From: Metellina segmentata
Taxonomy: Eukaryota; Arthropoda; Arachnida; Araneae; Tetragnathidae
Reading direction: 5' to 3'
Assembly (NCBI GenBank): GCA_947359465.1
Contig: OX375874.1
Span: 93,466,172 to 93,530,171, forward strand
Length of the DNA stretch: 64,000 bases
Shown: positions 34,564 through 44,437 of the stretch, in pieces
How the letters are laid out: the number at the start of each line of letters is the position of its first letter
Position numbering within the stretch: the first letter of the stretch is position 1
Made by a program: the position numbers and the translations under genes
Notes under the pieces: model-generated
The model's input: only the letters and a program-made list of their open reading frames with translations
The model's database searches: none
What the model was told of the DNA's origin: nothing

Positions 34564-34952
34564 ATAGATATACTAGGATACCTCTTTGTATTCAATTTTT
34601 CACGACCAATCGAAAGGACTATGTTTTAGTAAATGGGAGGTATGTGCAGGAATGTTTAAAAAAATGCTCATTGATAAAGTCAACCATTTCCTCACCGAGG
34701 TGACGTTTAAATTATTCGTCGTGGCATCGTCCATTCGAGAGACACTCGCAGACATTTATTCAAGGGTGAAACCACTACGTCTTGCCAGCATTACCAACGA
34801 CCTTTTACAGTACACGCCATATTTTAACTTCTTGTTCACATTTTAAACATCCTTACCGTTGATATTTTTATACCTTATCAAATTTATCGGATTTGTTCGG
34901 TTCCCTCCGCATCCATCCATTTTTAATCTTCCTTCCTCATTCAGGATTATTA

Positions 34953-35272
34953 CCGCCGACCAACCGGTCAGGCGTTAGCCTCCAGATCGGAAGGTTCCTG
35001 TTTCGAATCCGGGTCAGTGAAGGATATTTGTAAGCGTACGGTGTAAAGGCGGCTGGTGTACCCTAAATCTGTCGTGGCCGAAAGTCCTCCCGTCGGGTTG
35101 GTGTGGAAGTTTGGAGAGTGGGGTGCCAGATCAGGTGTTGCCTCGTCATCTGACCGTGATTCAAAATTACGATGTATTGTCATCGTATATTTCCCTTATT
35201 TGATTGATCCCGCACCGTCGCCAATAGCTCGTTGTGTTGCTCTGGCATGACGTGAATTAAAAATTACCAATT
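34953..35272 (+). mobile_element. SINE-A, full-length copy
   Basis: Head GCCGACCAACCGGTCAGGCG with the B-box-like GTTTCGAATCCGGG, then AGGCGGCTGGTG, the body (GAAGTTTGGAGAGTGGGGTG) and the 3' end ATTAAAAATTACCAATTA. The A-box part of the head has a short deletion relative to 46360-46685. Confidence 0.85.
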
Positions 35273-35385
35273 AGCTTTTGTGTATTTGCTGAAAACATTT
35301 AGCAAAAATAAAATATTTTTCCTACCTAGCGACCCTAATATTTTTGGTCATGTTACAGGAAACAAACATTTTTTGGCCTTATGGG

Positions 35386-35540
35386 AGTGCCGTCTTAAGT
35401 GCTGATCTCCTCATATGACCGTGGTTCAAAATTACCAGGTGCTGTGATCAGATGTATCCCTTCGGAAATGATACTGAACTATCGCAAATAGACTGCTGTG
35501 TTGTGTTCCAGTGAGACGTAAAGCCAAATATCTACCAACC
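35386..35540 (+). repeat. SINE-A fragment, diverged
   Basis: GACCGTGGTTCAAAATTACC, then diverged 3' sequence ending CCAGTGAGACGTAAAGCC. Head missing. Confidence 0.6.
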
Positions 35541-35663
35541 TCAATTGGCTTTTACGTTTTTTAGTGATTCAACTTTTTGTCATCCTATTCAAATTTCAGT
35601 TAACTCACTTAGTTTTATTCATTGCATCAATAAGGATGGGCTAGAAAGGTTTCCAATATCATG

Positions 35664-35997
35664 TAATTGGTAATTTTGTAATTAACGTCGTACGAGAGCA
35701 ACACAACTCAGGCACCCCACTCTCCAAACTTCCACGCCAACCCAACGTGAGGACTTTCGACCACGACAGATTCAAGATGCACCAGCCGCCTCTACACCAT
35801 ACGTTTACAAACATCCATGCCCGGACCCGGATTCGAACCAGGAACCTTCCGATCTAGAGGCTAACAGCTTAACCACTATACCGGTTGGTCGGCGGTGTTG
35901 TCCTCGGATATTTACCCTAGGAGAATGATCCTGGACCGTCGTCAATAGCCCGTTGTGTTGCTCTTGTATGACGTTAATTAAAAATTACCAATTACCA
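35664..35997. mobile_element. Two SINE-A pieces joined head to 3' part, opposite strands
   Basis: 35664-35894 is a minus-strand SINE-A with intact head (GGTATAGTGGTTAAGC) but lacking its middle. It abuts 35895-35997, a plus-strand piece (TGTTGTCCTCGG to AATTACCAATTACC) that supplies the part the first lacks. This suggests an inversion or a second insertion within one copy. Confidence 0.75.
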
Positions 35998-36223
35998 TAG
36001 CAATCTGAACTTTCGAAGAGATTCGAAAGAGTGTGTGAAACAGAACACTCGTTTTTCCCGCTAACATTTCCAAAAAAGATGATGCTTTGCAACGTTGGTT
36101 TTAAATTTGTTCTTCCAATTACCTGATAAAAATTAGTTAAAAACTAATTTTAGAAAAATTTAGAACTTAGAAAAAATTTTGGAAGTTCCTTTTTTTGTTA
36201 GTTTTAACTTTTTTTTACACAAA

Positions 36224-36383
36224 GAGAGTGGGGTGCCAGCTCAGGTATTGTATTGTCATCTGACCATGGTTCAAAATTACGTGATGTTGTTCTCGGTTCT
36301 TTTTCTTAAAAGGATTAATCGTGGATCGCCGTCAATAGCCCGTTGTGTTGCTCTAGAACGACGTTAATTAAAAATTACCAGTT
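36224..36383 (+). repeat. SINE-A body copy
   Basis: AGAGTGGGGTGCCAGCTCAG through GATCGCCGTCAATAGCCC to ATTAAAAATTACCAGTTA. Confidence 0.8.
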
Positions 36384-36911
36384 ATTTACACTAATAAAAT
36401 AAATTTTAGAAAAATTCTTAGTTATCACAACTGCTCACAGGAAGTTTTCTCTTTTAATTTTGTGATCAGAAATTATAAGTGTTACTTGATTTCATGAAAC
36501 AGTTATTTGGTATTTGTTTGATAAACGTCACACTAGAGCTACACAACGAGCTATTGGTGACGATCGGTAATTGGTAATTTTTAGTTCATGTCGTACGATA
36601 GCAACACAACGGGCTATTGACGACGGTCCGGTAAGTAATGGTATTGTTAATTTTAGATAATGCCATACTAGAGCAACACAACGGGCTATTGACGACGGTC
36701 CGGGATCAATCCCCTAAGAGAAAGAACCAAGGACACCACCTAATTTTGAACCACGGTCATATAACGAGGCAACACCTGAGCCTCGCACCCCACTCTCCAA
36801 ACTTCCATGCCAACCCAACGTGAGCACTTTCGGCCACGACAGATTTAAGTTGCCCCAGCCGCCTCTACACCATACGCTTATAAACATCCATGTACTGACT
36901 CGAATTATAAC

Positions 36912-37143
36912 TAGGAATGCGACATCGACAGCAAAACATCGATGTTCAAAATTAAAACATGGATGTTGATAATACATCGCAACAAAAACATCGAAGTTTT
37001 TAAAATTCAGTGTATTTAAACTTTTTTTCCCATTTCTTAAAACTGGTTTAGCAACTAGTAATACAACATTGGCTCCAATACATGATGTTTTTTTTATAAA
37101 ACATCAATGTTTTGAAAACATCGACATCGATGTCGCATCCCTA
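36912..37143. mobile_element. Short CATCGATG hAT MITE inserted in a SINE B box
   Basis: 232 bp, ends TAGGAATGCGACATCGA and, reversed from the right, TAGGGATGCGACATCGA. Flanks are ATTATAAC and ATTCAAAC, both close to ATTCGAAC, which is the SINE-A B-box core at this position. This gives an 8-bp duplication slightly diverged since insertion. Confidence 0.83.
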
Positions 37144-37192
37144 ATTCAAACCAGGAACCTTCCTATCTAGAGGCTAACACCTTAACCACCAG

Positions 37193-37241
37193 ATAGCCCG
37201 TTGTGTTGCTCTAGTACGACGTTAACTAAAATTACCATTAC
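37193..37241 (+). mobile_element. 49-bp SINE-A tail insertion inside a SINE-A head
   Basis: ATAGCCCGTTGTGTTGCTCT to AATTACCATTAC is the last part of SINE-A, flanked by exact 12-bp copies of CTTAACCACCAG at 37181-37192 and 37242-37253. This is a very short, 5'-truncated insertion. Confidence 0.83.
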
Positions 37242-37944
37242 CTTAACCACCAGACCGGCTCGTCGGCCGGTACATGGATGGACTTTTGTTCAGGTAGTGT
37301 ATTAAAACAACAACCAAACCTGACCTAAGGCATGCACATGCATTCAGCAGTACTGGTGAAAACTCCTAACTCAATCCGATATGGAAGTATTCCACGATGG
37401 AGAGTCATGCGCATATATTGGACATTAGGAAATACAATAATTTAGCTTTATATGCATGCGTGCAATCGGTACATCTATTTTTATTACTCCTAAAATAAAA
37501 ATGCGCGAACTGTGCAATTGAGATCCGCTAGACAGTAGCGCAGTAAACAGATGGTAGTTCATACAATTCGATTGTCCTGTCTACGGGCTGCTACTTTTTT
37601 TCAATCCTCCGTTATTTGTTACTTTGTCGGATGGCTCATAAAAATGCAGTAAGACGCATTTCCCTTTCTCCAAACTACCGTTGGCGCTAATATGCATCGA
37701 AAATTTATGGATGAGAGAGTGCCGTCTCTGACTTCTCGTGACTCTCCATACGTTAACTGTCGTGCTTCCTTTAACTTGGCAATGTCATGACAATTTTCAT
37801 TTGGCTCGACGATGACTTGCAATCTCACATCGGACAGTTGTAATGGACAAGTCTGTGATTCATCAGGCTAGAATTTTGGATTTCTTATATCGGACCAAAA
37901 TAAATGTAACACACAAGCCAAAATAAAACTACGGTATGTAGGTA

Positions 37945-38856
37945 CACTGAAACCTGTTTTTGTGCGGTGGATAGGGGGTCCGCATAAAAGAAAACGCATA
38001 AAAAAAAATCTTACGAAACTTCACGAATAGCTATAAAAAATATTTTTCGCAACACATTAAATTTTTTTTTTATGCGGTGAATAGGGACCGCATAAAAAAA
38101 AGTCTCACGCAGAAAATAACTCAAAACCTTACGAAATAACTAGAAATTGCTTTTTTAAACAAAATCAAGACACAAGGCTTGGCAATTGTTTGAAATCTCG
38201 TCAAACCTTTTGGAATCTCATTTAGAAATCTAGTTTAGAAAATAAACATGCGAACATTTTTAAATATTTTATTTACATATATACTTATTTTACTCATACA
38301 AAACTTCTCAAAATGTATAACCATTGTCCTTCGTAGTCTGACAGTACGCGGATTTTCTTGCGGTGAACTGGTTCAAAATCACTTTCGTCTGTTAATTTGT
38401 GATTCCTTTTTATCACTTGATCTCGCAGTTGCCATAACTTGCAACTAAAACGTGCACACAATTTAGAAATTCGAAATTAATTCAGAGCGAAATAAACACG
38501 AGTTTTCGTTTTATCCCCGTTCTCTGAAAAATATCGTTTGTCCCAAATATTCGGAAATCGTTTACACTGCGCATAGAACAAAAATAAGACTCGAAATAAA
38601 TGAAGTATCAGAGCTTAAATTCCACACACACAAAAAAAATAATAATTTTAGGGAAAAAAAATTGCTTTTTCAGCAGTACTGGTAAAGCAATCTAAGTATG
38701 TATTACATTTTTTTTTGTTTAAGTAATTTTTATTGATAACTTCGTCAATTATGTTCTAATTTGATTGAAATTTGAAAAGGACTGTAAGTAGATTGTACTG
38801 AATAAATTTTTTTCATATACCGCACATAAAAGATCGCACAAAAACAGGTTTGAGTG
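37945..38856. mobile_element. Tigger/pogo-like element, uninterrupted sister copy
   Basis: 912 bp, ends CACTGAAACCTGTTTTTGTG and, reversed from the right, CACTCAAACCTGTTTTTGTG, flanked by TA at 37943-37944 and 38857-38858. It is inverted relative to 12993-15497 and lacks the three insertions found there. An internal minus-strand stretch (about 38455-38325) matches the putative transposase tail of the other copy. Confidence 0.85.
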
Positions 38857-38861
38857 TATTT

Positions 38862-39085
38862 TAATTAACGTAGAACTGGAGCAACACAACGGGCTGTTGG
38901 CGGCGGTCAGGGATCAAATCCGAAGCGAAAGATCCGAGGACACCACGTGATTTTGAACCGCGGTCAGATGATGAGGTCAGATGATGAGGTCACACCTTGT
39001 GAGCTGGCAACCCACTCTCCAAACTTCCACACCACGCCAATGTGAGGACGGTTGAGGCAAGGACAGATTCAACGTGCACCAGCTC
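38862..39085 (-). repeat. SINE-A copy, head lost
   Basis: TTAATTAACGTAGAACTGGA through CCACTCTCCAAACTTCCACA to the CGTGCACCAGCTCCC block. It contains a tandem repeat of CAGATGATGAGGT. Confidence 0.78.
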
Positions 39086-39089
39086 CCCT

Positions 39090-39455
39090 TGTACACGACG
39101 ATAAAACTACATCACACAGAATCGTGATTGATTCTTTGGATTCAAATTCGGTGCAGAAAACCTACAACGCACATGTCCAAAACTTAAGAATAATTTTAAA
39201 TTTGCATCAAGCAAGATCACCAGATCTGAATCCAACAGAGCATTCTTGTGTTGTGCAGCCTGCACCGAGAACATCCCAACCAAGGACCGCAGAAAAGCAA
39301 AAACGGGCTTTAGTGTGAGAATGGGACTCATTGTCACGACTGGAACTCTTGGACACACATGTGAAAATCATGCTTCAGGTTGTAAGGCCTACATTAGGGT
39401 CAGAGCCCAGCGCATTCCCAACTATGTTGTTGAAAATGGTTTGTTTTTTTAAATT
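39090..39455 (+). pseudogene. Tc1-type transposase C-terminal remnant
   Basis: The plus strand encodes [17 protein letters not shown] (the catalytic-Glu block) near 39200-39255. After frame changes, NIPTKDRRK and IRVRAQRIPNYVVENG resemble the Tc1 C-terminus. It is a different subfamily from the element at 23207. No terminal repeats found. Confidence 0.65.
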
Positions 39456-39459
39456 ATCT

Positions 39460-39840
39460 TAGTCACTAAAATCTAAAATGTGTTCCCTTATTTTATTTTC
39501 ATTTCCTTCGTTCCTTTGTTCCATGATGCATAATGGGTATACAAATTTTATTCCACATAGCTTGTGGAATATTCATTTGTCATTTAAATTTAATCTCGGA
39601 CTACAAAAGCCTTAATTTTTGGACAAATGTATACGCCTCTTTATCAACTCCCTTGAATTGCATTTAAACTTATAGCACGTCTTTTCAATTACCTTGTGCT
39701 ATACAAATCAAAACAGCCTACCAACCATTGCTGCAATTAAAATTAACGCTATTTGTACGATTTCAGTCGATAGTGGCTTACTTAAGCCGCATTTACAACG
39801 GAGTTGCATGTACAATTGTCTCCCTTTTTGTGGCGAGGAC
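39460..39840. other. Unassigned sequence
   Basis: No supported feature. Confidence 0.35.
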
Positions 39841-39843
39841 GTT

Positions 39844-40113
39844 TTACGTTCCCCTATGCTGGCCCCTTTTCGTCCGACTCCTGTGTAAACGCTTTGTGGA
39901 CTTTATCGGCAACCATCCGAGCGCTCTCTTCTCACCCCTTTGTAGAGAAGAGTGATCGCTTTTCATCACGATGTCGAGTTCCTCACCCATTTCACTCCAA
40001 GCATTGTTCTTTTTGTTTTTGTCTTTGTACTCGGGTGTAGTTTGGTCCCAGAGGGCAGGCCTCTCTCTAAATAGTTCTATGAATGTTATAACCAGCTCTT
40101 TCGTGCACGCCAT
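39844..40113 (-). CDS. MADF-domain protein, N-terminal part (partial or pseudogene)
   Basis: ATG at 40113-40111 begins MACTKELVITFIELFRERPA, then LWDQTTPEYKDKNKKNNAW and SEMGEEL. This matches the first half of the MADF (Myb/SANT-like, DNA-binding) domain, whose signature is 'LI..V...P.LWD...P.YKD...K...W.EI'. After about residue 45 the frame drifts into non-domain sequence and stops at about 39844. The GAAATGG|GTGAGG at about 39992 could be a splice donor, which would make this a first exon. MADF domains occur in host transcription regulators and as the second protein of PIF/Harbinger transposons. The flanking sequence up to 41300 is GC-richer than average, which could fit a promoter. No Harbinger ends were found around it. 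Confidence 0.6.
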   Translation of the reverse strand: MACTKELVITFIELFRERPALWDQTTPEYKDKNKKNNAWSEMGEELDIVMKSDHSSLQRGEKRALGWLPIKSTKRLHRSRTKRGQHRGT

Positions 40114-40265
40114 TTTAATCGAATAGGTCACTCACTGGCAGTTGGACGGGAGATGTGGTCAAGGCAAGCGATGAGGGCAAAATATCACAGAGAGCCAACA
40201 AAAGACGGCGTGAGCGACCACGGGGGAGCCGAAGGGCAGCGGTTATTGTCAAGGAATCGTCTCGG

Positions 40266-40383
40266 TAATTGTTAATTTTTAGTTAACGTCGTACTAGAGC
40301 AACACAACGGGCTATTAACGACGGTCCGGGATCAATCCCTTCAGGGAAAGATCCGAGGACAACACCTCGTGATTTTGAACCAC
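40266..40383 (-). mobile_element. SINE-A 5'-truncated insertion with 13-bp target duplication
   Basis: 118 bp of SINE-A 3' sequence flanked by exact copies of GGAATCGTCTCGG at 40253-40265 and 40384-40396. Confidence 0.87.
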
Positions 40384-40720
40384 GGAATCGTCTCGGAGAA
40401 ATCTCCCCCAATAGTTTCAACCCTTTGATCTTTACCGACTCATGGTGGAAAACAAATTTGGCTCTGCAAACTCTCCAAATCGCCAATTCAACTCGAGATC
40501 TTGACGATAAAATGAATGCCGCTTCTAAAGGAATAGCTTCGATGTTTGGAGGGAGAGAAATTGTGCCAATCCGATGCAAACGCGGCTTCTTTAGAGGGAG
40601 AAAGTATCCGGCCATTTGTTGCATTAAGTTTCCTCTTTGTTCTTTTTGCAAACCTTTTGTTTAGTCTGAAGAAGCGGATGCAAATGATCACTTTCTTCAA
40701 ATACCATACTACGCAACAAA

Positions 40721-41116
40721 GTGAACTCAACCGAAGGTGAGGTCGTTCTGTGCCGCCGTTCCTCCAAAGTTATGCCGGTCAGAAACAACCGCGAACGACC
40801 TTCGAAACGACCGCACGTGCTCCTGGACACTGGAGCGTCCCTTGCAGTCATTAGGCAAGGGAGTCGAAACACCTCCGACAATGGACCTTGTAGGAGATGT
40901 CGGATTCTTTCGCCGCACATCCATCACTCCGTAATTAAAATGAATGGCACGGGGCTGAAAGGAAATGAAATTATCGATCGGAAAATGGCATCACCGAAGA
41001 AAGAGGTTGGGGGGGGGAGCATCCTGAGAGGGGTGATGCCGAAGAGAAAGCGTTTTATACGTGTAAGCTGCGAAGTTATTCTCTCCGGTGAAATCGATGC
41101 GACGTGGCCGAAGTAA
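40721..41116 (+). other. 131-codon open frame with a DTGAS motif
   Basis: GC-rich open frame without a clear ATG start. HVLLDTGASLAVI resembles the active site of retropepsin-type aspartic proteases (hydrophobic residues, then D-T-G-A-S). No flap or second hydrophobic motif is clear, and no RT or gag lies nearby, so the match may be chance. Confidence 0.25.
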
Positions 41117-41368
41117 CCAGGGGCAACAGGTTGCAGAGTGACAGGGGGGTTCGGATTGGACAGGAGAAGTTGATCTACCACGGAATAAAGCAGGGGATTG
41201 GATGGGGTGTTCTGGGAACGTTAACTTAAGATGAGGTAAGTTCACACCTGCCAACATTCTGCGTGTGAATTCAGGCCATCGCATAGACCCCACGGGGATA
41301 CGGTTAACCCTGTTTTTAGAGTCGCGGATTCGACGCTGATTCTGGCGTGACCTGAAATGTACTGATGT

Positions 41369-41540
41369 TGCGTTGGCGTGGAAGTTTGGAGAGTGGGATG
41401 TCAGTAGAGGTGTTTACCTCATCATCTGACCGTGGTTCAAAGTACAAGGTGTTGTCCTTGGGACTTTCACTTCGGAATTGGTCTATGCTATCGCCAAAAC
41501 CCCTTGGTGCTGCAACTGTTAAATTATAACGACCATATTT
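41369..41540 (+). repeat. SINE-A body copy, diverged
   Basis: CGTTGGCGTGGAAGTTTGGA, TCATCTGACCGTGGTTC and TGTTGTCCTTGG; the 3' end is degraded. Confidence 0.75.
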
Positions 41541-41558
41541 AGCAGATATTGATAGTAA

Positions 41559-42505
41559 ATTTAATATATGAAGAGCAAAATACACAAGCATTAAAACATA
41601 ACAAGGGACAATTCCACAGACGCAATGACCAGCTAGAGATGTAAACAAACCTAACTACGATGCCAGATTACAAAGCTCAACTTCTTCTCGGAATGTTGCC
41701 ACTTTTACAAAAGCATATAAAAACTTGAATGGTGTTAATGACATGTTCTATATGGTTCCCACTTTTCGATGGGAAAAAAATTCAAGTACTTTTCTAGAAC
41801 TTTTCAAGGCCCATTTGAAGTTTTTCAAGGACTATCGTAGAAAGGCAGAAATTCCCTCTTTAACCGTCCATTTTAGTAGACAACTTTTCAGAAGAACCTC
41901 TCGTGTAATGTAACCTTTTCATTACCATTCACATACTTGACAATTCCAAACATATTTCAAGTCAATATTCCAAGCACCTTATGGGAAAGAAAAAATTCTT
42001 AAAAAGAAAAAGTAAAGTAGCTATAATAAGTTATTATACTTATGGGGGGGGGTGTTCTATATGTTCGAACTGACACAATCCCACTGACCTTGAGAAAATA
42101 AAATAAACACATGCCCAGATGACCAAGCGTATTTGGCGTATTCTTCGGAATCGGAATAAAACCACGCCTTCTAAGCGCATGCGTTTCGGAGCTGATTCAT
42201 ACTCGAGAAAATTCCAGATTAAAATTTTTCAAAATAAATTCAAGTACTTTCCGGGACCCTTGAAAACCAAAATGAAATTCAAGTACTTTTCAAGGACCAG
42301 GGGGAACCCTGATTTAATACCTGAAGAGCAAAATACATAAGAACTAATACATAACAAGGGACAATTCCACAGACGCAATGACCAGCTAGAGATGTAAACA
42401 AACCAAACTACGCTGCTGGATTACAAAGCTCAACTTCTTCACGGGATGTTTTGCCACTTTTACAAAAGTATATAAAGACTTAAATGGTGTTGGTGGCATG
42501 TTCTA
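41559..42505. repeat. About 193-bp direct repeats flanking a hAT-like element
   Basis: 41559-41750 and 42312-42505 are clearly related along their length (ATTTAATA, GAAGAGCAAAATAC, ACAAGGGACAATTCCACAGA, CATGTTCTA). The hAT-like element at 41751-42311 fills the space exactly. The right copy is not followed by a second hAT element. Confidence 0.82.
41751..42311. mobile_element. hAT-like element (GGTTCCC...GGGAACCCTG family)
   Basis: Left end TATGGTTCCCAC and right end CCAGGGGGAACCCTG, with subterminal repeats of TTCAAGTACTTTTC and TTTTCAAGGACC. Related to 44438-45647. No 8-bp duplication is visible. Confidence 0.6.
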
Positions 42506-42559
42506 AAAGCAACTGTGCGACGAGTATAAATTCAGCTATCTGCCGTCTTATATACCCGA

Positions 42560-42700
42560 TTATAAATTACCACGACTCGAACACACTGTGACCGCTTGCG
42601 AACGGTACGTTCGATCCTGTAGTTACCCTGGGTGTATTTGTCTCGTCTGTGCCGGCAAAAACTTCATTCGTGTGAGTTTGTAAACCCAAGGACTTAATGG
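42560..42700 (+). repeat. SINE-C fragment (tRNA-derived)
   Basis: GGTACGTTCGATCCTGTAG is B-box-like, followed by GTGTATTTGTCTCGTCTGTG and AAAACTTCATTCGTGTGAG. The same order appears at 42848-43080 and 62283-62450. Confidence 0.6.
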
Positions 42701-42847
42701 AAAGAACACTCTTTGGACAAACCTGGCCTCCCTTTTGCCTTTAAAAATCGATCCACCCCATTTGAGCAAAAGCCATTTCAAAATTTCCTTCAAAGTAAAA
42801 AGATAGATGGTTTATGATGCCCTCATTAATGCATTTTCCCAACAGCA

Positions 42848-43080
42848 GTGAGAGTCGCCGTGACTCAGAGGGTTTACCCACTGCTCTACCAAGCTGCGAG
42901 TTGTAGACGGTGCAGGTTCGATTTCTGTAACTACCTGTATTTCTCTTTTCTGTGTCAGAAACGTTTTTTGTGTGTGTATCAAGGACTTAACATTGTCCTC
43001 AGGAGTGATATTTTTAGGTACTTGGGGGCAATGGCTGCATTTACCACTGCACCAAAACTGTGCAGACAAAGCTAAGTCCT
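42848..43080 (+). mobile_element. SINE-C copy (tRNA-derived)
   Basis: GCCGTGACTCAGAGGGTTTA and GGTGCAGGTTCGATTTCTG form A- and B-box-like parts. They are followed by TATTTCTCTTTTCTGTGTCA and AAGGACTTAACATTGTCCTC (which can fold back), then ATATTTTTAGGTACTTGG. Confidence 0.65.
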
Positions 43081-43135
43081 GGATAAAAAAGAAATGCTTC
43101 CCGTAGTTGGGTGTCGTGGCCTCAAATGTCATTTC

Positions 43136-43310
43136 GTTGGCGTGGTGTGACAGTTTAGAGAACAGGGTGCCCAGCTCAGCTCATCTGACCCTGGTTCCAA
43201 ATTATGTGGCGTTGTCCTTGGATATTTACCTACTGGTTTGATCCCCGAGCGTCGCCAACGGTCTGGTGAGTTGCTCCAGTGTGACGTTAATTCAAATACC
43301 TACCATTCCG
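43136..43310 (+). repeat. SINE-A body copy, diverged
   Basis: GTTGGCGTGGTGTGACAG to GTTAATTCAAATACCTACC, retaining CATCTGACCCTGGTTCC. Confidence 0.72.
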
Positions 43311-43549
43311 TAAGGGTCTATCATTGTGAAATAATTGTTGAAAAAATTTCTGTTTCATGAAATTCTCGAAATAGAGTTCGATTCTGTTTCTTAACGTGAT
43401 AGTGTGTTTCGTAACACAAGACTCGTCCTTCCATGAATTCTGAGGACCTGCAATATCTTTTTGATTGAGCTAAGGCATATACTAGTACAAGATTTGAACT
43501 TTTAAAGCATTATTAAAGAGAACGGTGTTCATACGTTGATGAAACATTA

Positions 43550-43880
43550 TACAGGGCGTCCATAATATATCTTTACAATTTCAATTGAATACAAACAGTG
43601 ACAGACGAATAAGTGGAAATTATTACAAAATGAGACGTAAAATGTAAGTTTTATTTTTGCCTCATTTGATACACCCCTACATGGGCACCATTAGTTCCAC
43701 AAAGCACATCAAGACGGTTCTCGATTTCCTTGCTGAAGAAGAACCTGATATCCGATGCTGAGCGTCAACGGGCTCGGAGGGATTCTTGAAAGTATAGGCG
43801 TCGTACCTTCAAGGTGAAGAACCTCCCACATCAACATCGAGTGCACCAGTTGTGAAATATGTGGGGGGCGATGAACATTT
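43550..43880 (-). pseudogene. Possible DNA-transposon end with transposase C-terminus
   Basis: The segment begins ACAGGGCGTCCATAATATAT at 43552, a common type of mariner-like terminus. The minus strand encodes NRLDVLCGTNGAHVGVY near 43680-43735, resembling the C-terminal 'GAHVE' tail of some insect transposases. No second terminus found. Confidence 0.35.
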
Positions 43881-44149
43881 GATGGGTGAAATTAAAACAA
43901 TCTGGAACTAATTTCTTTCACTCTCAAAAATTCACCATATGGACTCATTGACGTATTCTACGCCTTAAACCTACCGGCCGCTTTTTTTTTTGTAATCTGT
44001 TATGTTTTTAATTTTAAATTACAGTAAAACCCCGATTATACGAGTTTCCGCTTCAACCAAGCTATCAAATACCTCTAGGAATTTTTATTTTTTGGTTCTA
44101 CATTTTCCATTTTTAAAACTACCGAAAAAAAATTATGAACTTGATCTTA

Positions 44150-44437
44150 CTAAGACTCAGGAAAACGAAATCCGTGACTGGATAAACGCTGACGAACAAG
44201 AGATTACAGATAAAATAATGATCGTCAATATAGTCAACAAAGAAAATGAATCTAGCGATGATGATGAGAAGACAGTGACGATGAAAATCGACATATGAAA
44301 ATATCCTATATAGATGGACTAAAAGCTATCGAAAATGCTATTGAATATATAGAACAACAAGAAGCGACACCAGCAATCCTGTTATCCTTAAAAAAATGGC
44401 GAAACATTGCTGCAGAAAAACGCCAAAGTAACTTAAA
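44150..44437 (+). pseudogene. Tigger/pogo transposase C-terminal remnant
   Basis: ENEIRDWINADEQEITDKIM, then an acidic ESSDDDEKT stretch. After a frame change near 44290 comes YIDGLKAIENAIEYIEQQ and LKKWRNIAAEKRQS. This order (acidic linker, then 'L.ALE.A..Y.EQQ', then '..RRW..IA..KR') is the usual C-terminus of Tigger transposases. The DDE core is missing. Confidence 0.78.

Larger units (their letters stand above)
36567..37267 (-). mobile_element. SINE-A copy with two nested insertions
   Basis: A minus-strand SINE-A whose 3' tail is itself partly repeated (36567-36650 and 36651-36725). The body runs to 36911, is interrupted by a CATCGATG hAT MITE (36912-37143), resumes with CCAGGAACCTTCCTATCTAG, is interrupted again by a 49-bp SINE-A tail piece (37193-37241), and ends with the head GACCGGCTCGTCGGC. 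Confidence 0.85.

Noticed and set aside
33529..34703. Plus-strand frames opposite the reverse transcriptase.
   Set aside because: Shadows of the RT coding strand.
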